Positions 60,517-64,000 of a stretch of 64,000 nucleotides of DNA are shown here, one piece after another (positions within the stretch are counted from its first letter, which is position 1; the number at the start of each line of letters is the position of its first letter). The position numbers and the translations under genes are program-made. The notes below the pieces were generated by a model. That model was not told the DNA's origin and did no database searches. It saw only the letters and a list, made by a program, of their open reading frames with translations. Location of the stretch: positions 11,571,008-11,635,007 of the forward strand of contig NC_063054.1 of NCBI RefSeq assembly GCF_018812025.1, given 5' to 3'. The stretch comes from Megalobrama amblycephala. Taxonomy: Eukaryota > Chordata > Actinopteri > Cypriniformes > Xenocyprididae.

Positions 60517-60943
60517 GGTGCTTTTCCACTGCATGAAACGGTTCAGTACGGCTCGCTTAAATAGTACCACTTCGGTTCCAAGCGTGCTGTACCAATACTA
60601 AATGTGACGTGTAAACACTGCAGATCACTGATTAGTCAGAGAGAATCGTCACTACCAGCGTCTTTGGATTTGAAACACGAGACACCAAACCTTCTAGATT
60701 TAAATAGTAACAGCCACCACAGTATCATTTGTTTGCACAACTTTTTTTAAAAGACTTGCTTTAAACGACCGTTGCATGCAACTTGAAAAAAGAAATGGCT
60801 GTATCTTGGTCAGTAGATGAGGTGCAGACTCGTTGGTAGCCAAGGAGCAGATCCACGACAGTAAAGGTGGAGCAACTATAACGATCAGTCTATAATCCCA
60901 CCCACTTTGAAGCGGTACTAATTTCCAGTGGAAAAGCAAACCG
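60517..60943. repeat. Non-autonomous DNA transposon (GGTGCTTTTCCACTG ends)
   Basis: Left 'ggtgcttttccactgcatg', right inverse 'tccagtggaaaagca'. Inside, 'gtac' and 'cgg' rich arms. No coding potential. Confidence 0.6.
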
Positions 60944-61348
60944 AAAGTAAGCAAGCTGAGCCGTAGGAAGATCAGTAGGAAGATCAAAGACTGACAACCC
61001 CCTCACTGGAAACTATATTGAATCTAATCAGTAAACTAATGTCATCGTGTTCACATTGAATGCCCAATATAATGTAATTCACCTTAGTTTTCATGTGATG
61101 TTATTTCAGGAAGTAGGATCAGCAGTTCTAAAACAGATTCTTAAATTTGTAATCCCACACACTACACCATGATCTTTACTTTAGAATTAATTATATTTTA
61201 TGCATTATTCATGTTAATTATGAACCTATATATAGTAGTTCTTATTTCTTAGTACTTCTCTGTGAGGTATAAAAAAAAAAATAGTTACTGATAAGCTAGT
61301 AGTGAACTACCACATTCAACTAATTCGTTAATCAGAGTTCCTTATTAG
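60944..61348. other. Right arm of the foldback element
   Basis: Contains the inverse of 48985-49015 at about 61285-61315. Otherwise AT-rich and non-coding. Confidence 0.5.
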
Positions 61349-61801
61349 TTAAAGGGGATGTTTAATGCAATTTCATGCATTCTGACTTATTTACACTGTT
61401 AAAGAGTTGGATTCTCATGCTAAACATGGCCAAAGTTTCAAAAAATGAGTTGAATGTATGATGGAGTATTTCTTTGCCAAATAAGTTTTGGAAAGCTCTT
61501 TTTTTTTTAGTATGGCCCTGTATGACATCATAAAGGGTTGAATTCCTTGTATGGGCACTTCTGGAGGAGTGTGAACACACATCAGCCAGAGCAAGAGCAA
61601 TCCCATCAACGTGCTTCATATAGGTTGTGGAAGTCATTGGCAGTGCTGTATAGGACTTGCCTGAGAAAGATTTGCCATTTTGTATTTAGACCACGAAATC
61701 AACAATGTCACCAAAGAAGTGGTACTTGAAAGTAACCAAAGAAATGTGTTTTTGGTTGTGAGGGAAAGATAACCTTGTTCATCTTCCCAAAGAACCCAGC
61801 G

Positions 61802-62995
61802 TTAAAGGAACACTCCACTTTTTTAAAAATAGGCTCATTTTCCAACTCCCCTAGAGTTAAAGGGATAGTTCACCCAAAAATGAAAATTTGATGTTTATCT
61901 GCTTACCCCCCAGTGCATCCAAGATGTAGGTGAATTTGTTTCTTCAGTCGAACGCAAATTATGATTTTTAACTGCAACCGCTGCCGTCTGTCAGTCAAAT
62001 AATAGCAGTGGATAGGAACTTCAACTATAACAGTAAATAAAACTTGCTTAGACAAATCCAAATTAAACCCTGCGGCTCGTGACGACACATTAATGTCTTA
62101 AGACACGAAACGATCGGTTTGTGTGAGAAACCGAACAGTATTTATATCATTTTTTACCTCTAAAACACCACTATGTCCAACTCCGTTCAGCTTCCTGTTA
62201 GTGAGGTCAAAAAACGCGTTCTGACGACAGAAGTGATGTCTCGCCCATATACTTCAATGAGCACGAGACAATACTTCCGTTGTCAGAGTGCGATCAGACC
62301 TCACACACCGGAAGCTGAACGGAGTTGGACATAGTGGTGTATTAAAGGTAAAAAATGATATAAATACTGTTCGGTTTCTCACACAAACCGATCGTTTCGT
62401 GTCTTAAGACATTAATGTGTCGTCACGAGCCGCAGGGTTTAATTTGGATTTGTCTAAGCAAGTTTTATTTACTGTTATAGTTGAAGTTCCTATCCACTGC
62501 TATTATTTGACTGACAGAGGGCAGCGGTTGCAGTTAAAAATCATAATTTGCGTTCGACTGAAGAAAAAAAGTCACCTACATCTTGGATGCCCTGGGGGTA
62601 AGCAGATAAACATCAAATTTTCATTTTTGGGTGAACTATCCCTTTAACTCTAGAGGAGTTGGAAAATGAGCTTTACTGTTTTCGAATCCATTCAGCCGAT
62701 CTCCGGGTCTGGCAGTAACACTTTTAGCATAGCTTAGCATATTTCATTGAATCTGATTAGACCATTAGCATCTCGCTCAAAAATGACCAAAGAGTTTCGA
62801 TATTTTTCCCATTTCCCACTCTTCTGTAGTTACATCGTGTACTAAGACCGACAGAAAATGAAAAGTTGCGATTTGGCTGAATGGATTTGGCCGGAGATTG
62901 GCTGAATGGATTCGAAAACGGTAAAACTCAACTGTTTAACTCTAGGAGAGTTGGAAAATGAGCCTATTTTCAAAAAAAGTAGAGTGTTCCTTTAA
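61802..62995. mobile_element. TTAA-bounded MITE (AGGAACACTCCACTTTTT ends)
   Basis: TTAAAGGAACACTCCACTTT at the left and its inverse at the right. The 'ggctcattttccaactcccc' block is inverted at 62946-62972. A very abundant type in cyprinid genomes. Split by the foldback at 61857-62647. Confidence 0.75.
61857..62647. mobile_element. 790-bp foldback palindrome with TTAA ends
   Basis: TTAAAGGGATAGTTCACCCA at the left and its inverse at the right. Arms of about 300 bp are near-perfect inverses (short frames 61903-62088 minus and 62417-62647 plus encode the same peptide). The loop is around 62170-62330. Confidence 0.88.
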
Positions 62996-63566
62996 GGGAA
63001 CAGTGGATGCAGTTTGTTTTTCTGGGGCAGCAACAGAGTTGTGCAAGTGTGTTTTTTTGTTTCTGGCATTACTGTGCTGAATGCTTTATAAACAAGGCCC
63101 AGTGCGACGCTGGAATTGCAGATCATTTGAAACTGGAGCGGTGATAAAAGATCCCGGTCATGAGTCGGAACCGCAGGCGGTAAGTAAAATTGCATCAAAT
63201 GTCTGTGTTTTGTGGGCAATCTGCACGTATGCAAATAAGTGAATAAAAAGTTATTCAGGGATAATGTGATAATTTATTCTGCTCATGACTCTTTAGCTTC
63301 ACCCACGACACACCTCCAGGAACTTGACTGTTTTCGGAAAGAAGTGGTACAGCTGTATCTGTCTTTTATAAATCTGATAAAACTAAAGACTTTTGGAGAA
63401 ATGAAGGATGCACTACTTCTCTAGAGATACTCAAGATTAACATGAGATTGGCAGAAACTATGTGTGTTATGTCCGCTTTAATATTGGTTACTAGAGTGTT
63501 AATCGTTACTCATTTGTTCCTGTGTAGTTATTCATTAATGACAGAACAGCATTCTAAAGTGTTACC

Positions 63567-64000
63567 ATATTTCATTTGGATATAGCTAAATTTGTTATAA
63601 AATAGTAATTTTTATCAAGTTTAGATTTTCTTTTTTAAATGTTAAATGTTTAGTCTTCTGGCTCAACTAATTGGTAAATAGTCTCAAACTGTATAAACCA
63701 GCATTCTCCCACAAGCCTATGTGTTAGAAAGAATGTGTTATCTATCTGTCTAACTTCAGGATGAGGGACACAAAAATGAGGGCACAATAGGTTTCCAGCA
63801 CATTCAGTACATTCCAGTACATTCTATACAACAATCCACCGTTTTGTCAATATATTTTATTACTATTTCTAATTCTAAGGGGATAGTTAATGAATCTTGT
63901 TTTTTGCAAGAAGATCAAATAATAATTTGTAAATAAATCAGTCATGTTAATGAATCAAATAACAAATCCACTGTGGAGGACCACTGTGAACACATTAAGA
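63567..64000. other. AT-rich flank, nothing recognised
   Basis: No coding signal or element seen. 'agcacattcagtacattcca' is a minor local repeat near 63800. Confidence 0.6.

Larger units (their letters stand above)
61349..63481. repeat. Outer TTAA-bounded insertion
   Basis: TTAA at 61349-61352 and 63478-63481, with weak inverted ends (aggggatg / agcggaca). When removed, the right arm of the foldback element continues. Contains the two palindromic elements below. Confidence 0.45.
48859..63566. mobile_element. Foldback element expanded by nested insertions
   Basis: The left end GGTAATACTTTAGAATACTC and the inverse of the right end GGTAACACTTTAGAATGCTG continue inverted for more than 80 bp (shared 'gaataactacacaggaacaa'). 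The inner inverted block 'gttgaatgtggtagttcact' lies at about 48992, and its inverse at about 61293. Flanks GTATTTCA (48851-48858) and ATATTTCA (63567-63574) fit an 8-bp duplication with one mismatch. Same end family as 41243-42202. Almost everything between is later insertions. Confidence 0.7.

Noticed and set aside
62417..62647. Two matching peptides at 61903-62088 and 62417-62647 as a duplicated gene
   Set aside because: They are the two arms of one foldback palindrome.

Overview
This is nuclear DNA from a ray-finned fish, most likely a cyprinid. Four minus-strand exons of an FKBP10-type gene (ER-resident collagen prolyl isomerase, FKBP65) sit in a mass of fish-type mobile DNA: DIRS tyrosine-recombinase elements, Ty3/gypsy chromoviruses, an env-bearing LTR element, hAT- and TTAA-bounded non-autonomous transposons, and long foldback MITEs. 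I see no bacterial features, CRISPR arrays, rRNA or tRNA genes. The cyprinid assignment is an inference from repeat types and was not tested by a search.

Host gene: fkbp10 runs right to left. The exons are 47265-47454 (domain 2, first half), 25748-25893 (domain 2, second half), 19217-19406 (domain 3, first half) and 18960-19105 (domain 3, second half). All have AG/GT splice borders, compatible phases and a 190/146/190/146 bp length pattern. Earlier and later exons lie outside the window or were not recognised. The introns hold nearly everything else.

Region 1 (1-18700, downstream of domain 3): a hAT-type fragment took in a deleted DIRS element (642-4772) and an old gypsy element A (4914-18598, tRNA-Pro-type primer site). 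Gypsy A itself holds a TTAA-bounded piggyBac-like element (9625-16464). That in turn holds a young chromovirus B (10153-15460) with one open 1468-codon gag-pol frame that starts inside the 5' LTR and ends inside the 3' LTR.

Region 2 (19407-25747): a low-complexity Pro/Leu/Ser block, a gag-only DIRS-like copy, a tandem array with a unit of about 230 bp, and a DIRS-type inverted-end unit.

Region 3 (25894-47264, 21 kb intron): dominated by one hAT-type element (27763-46396, 8-bp target duplication). It swelled to 18.6 kb by taking in an env-bearing LTR element E (28018-39788), a foldback MITE (41243-42202) and a young LTR element D (42367-46371). D has identical LTRs and codes only for a gag-like, hugely repetitive protein.

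Region 4 (47455-64000): a foldback element (48859-63566) that took in DIRS pieces, a second piggyBac-like copy, a recent but disabled chromovirus C (52105-57285), a hAT element and a stack of TTAA-bounded palindromes.

The strongest mechanistic signal is that B, C and D, whose LTRs differ, each carry just after the 5' LTR a 9-10 nt stretch exactly complementary to their own predicted RNA 5' end, about 30 nt downstream of a TATA-like box. This is the self-priming layout of the Tf1/sushi group. It suggests that D, which has no reverse transcriptase, is mobilised by relatives such as B.
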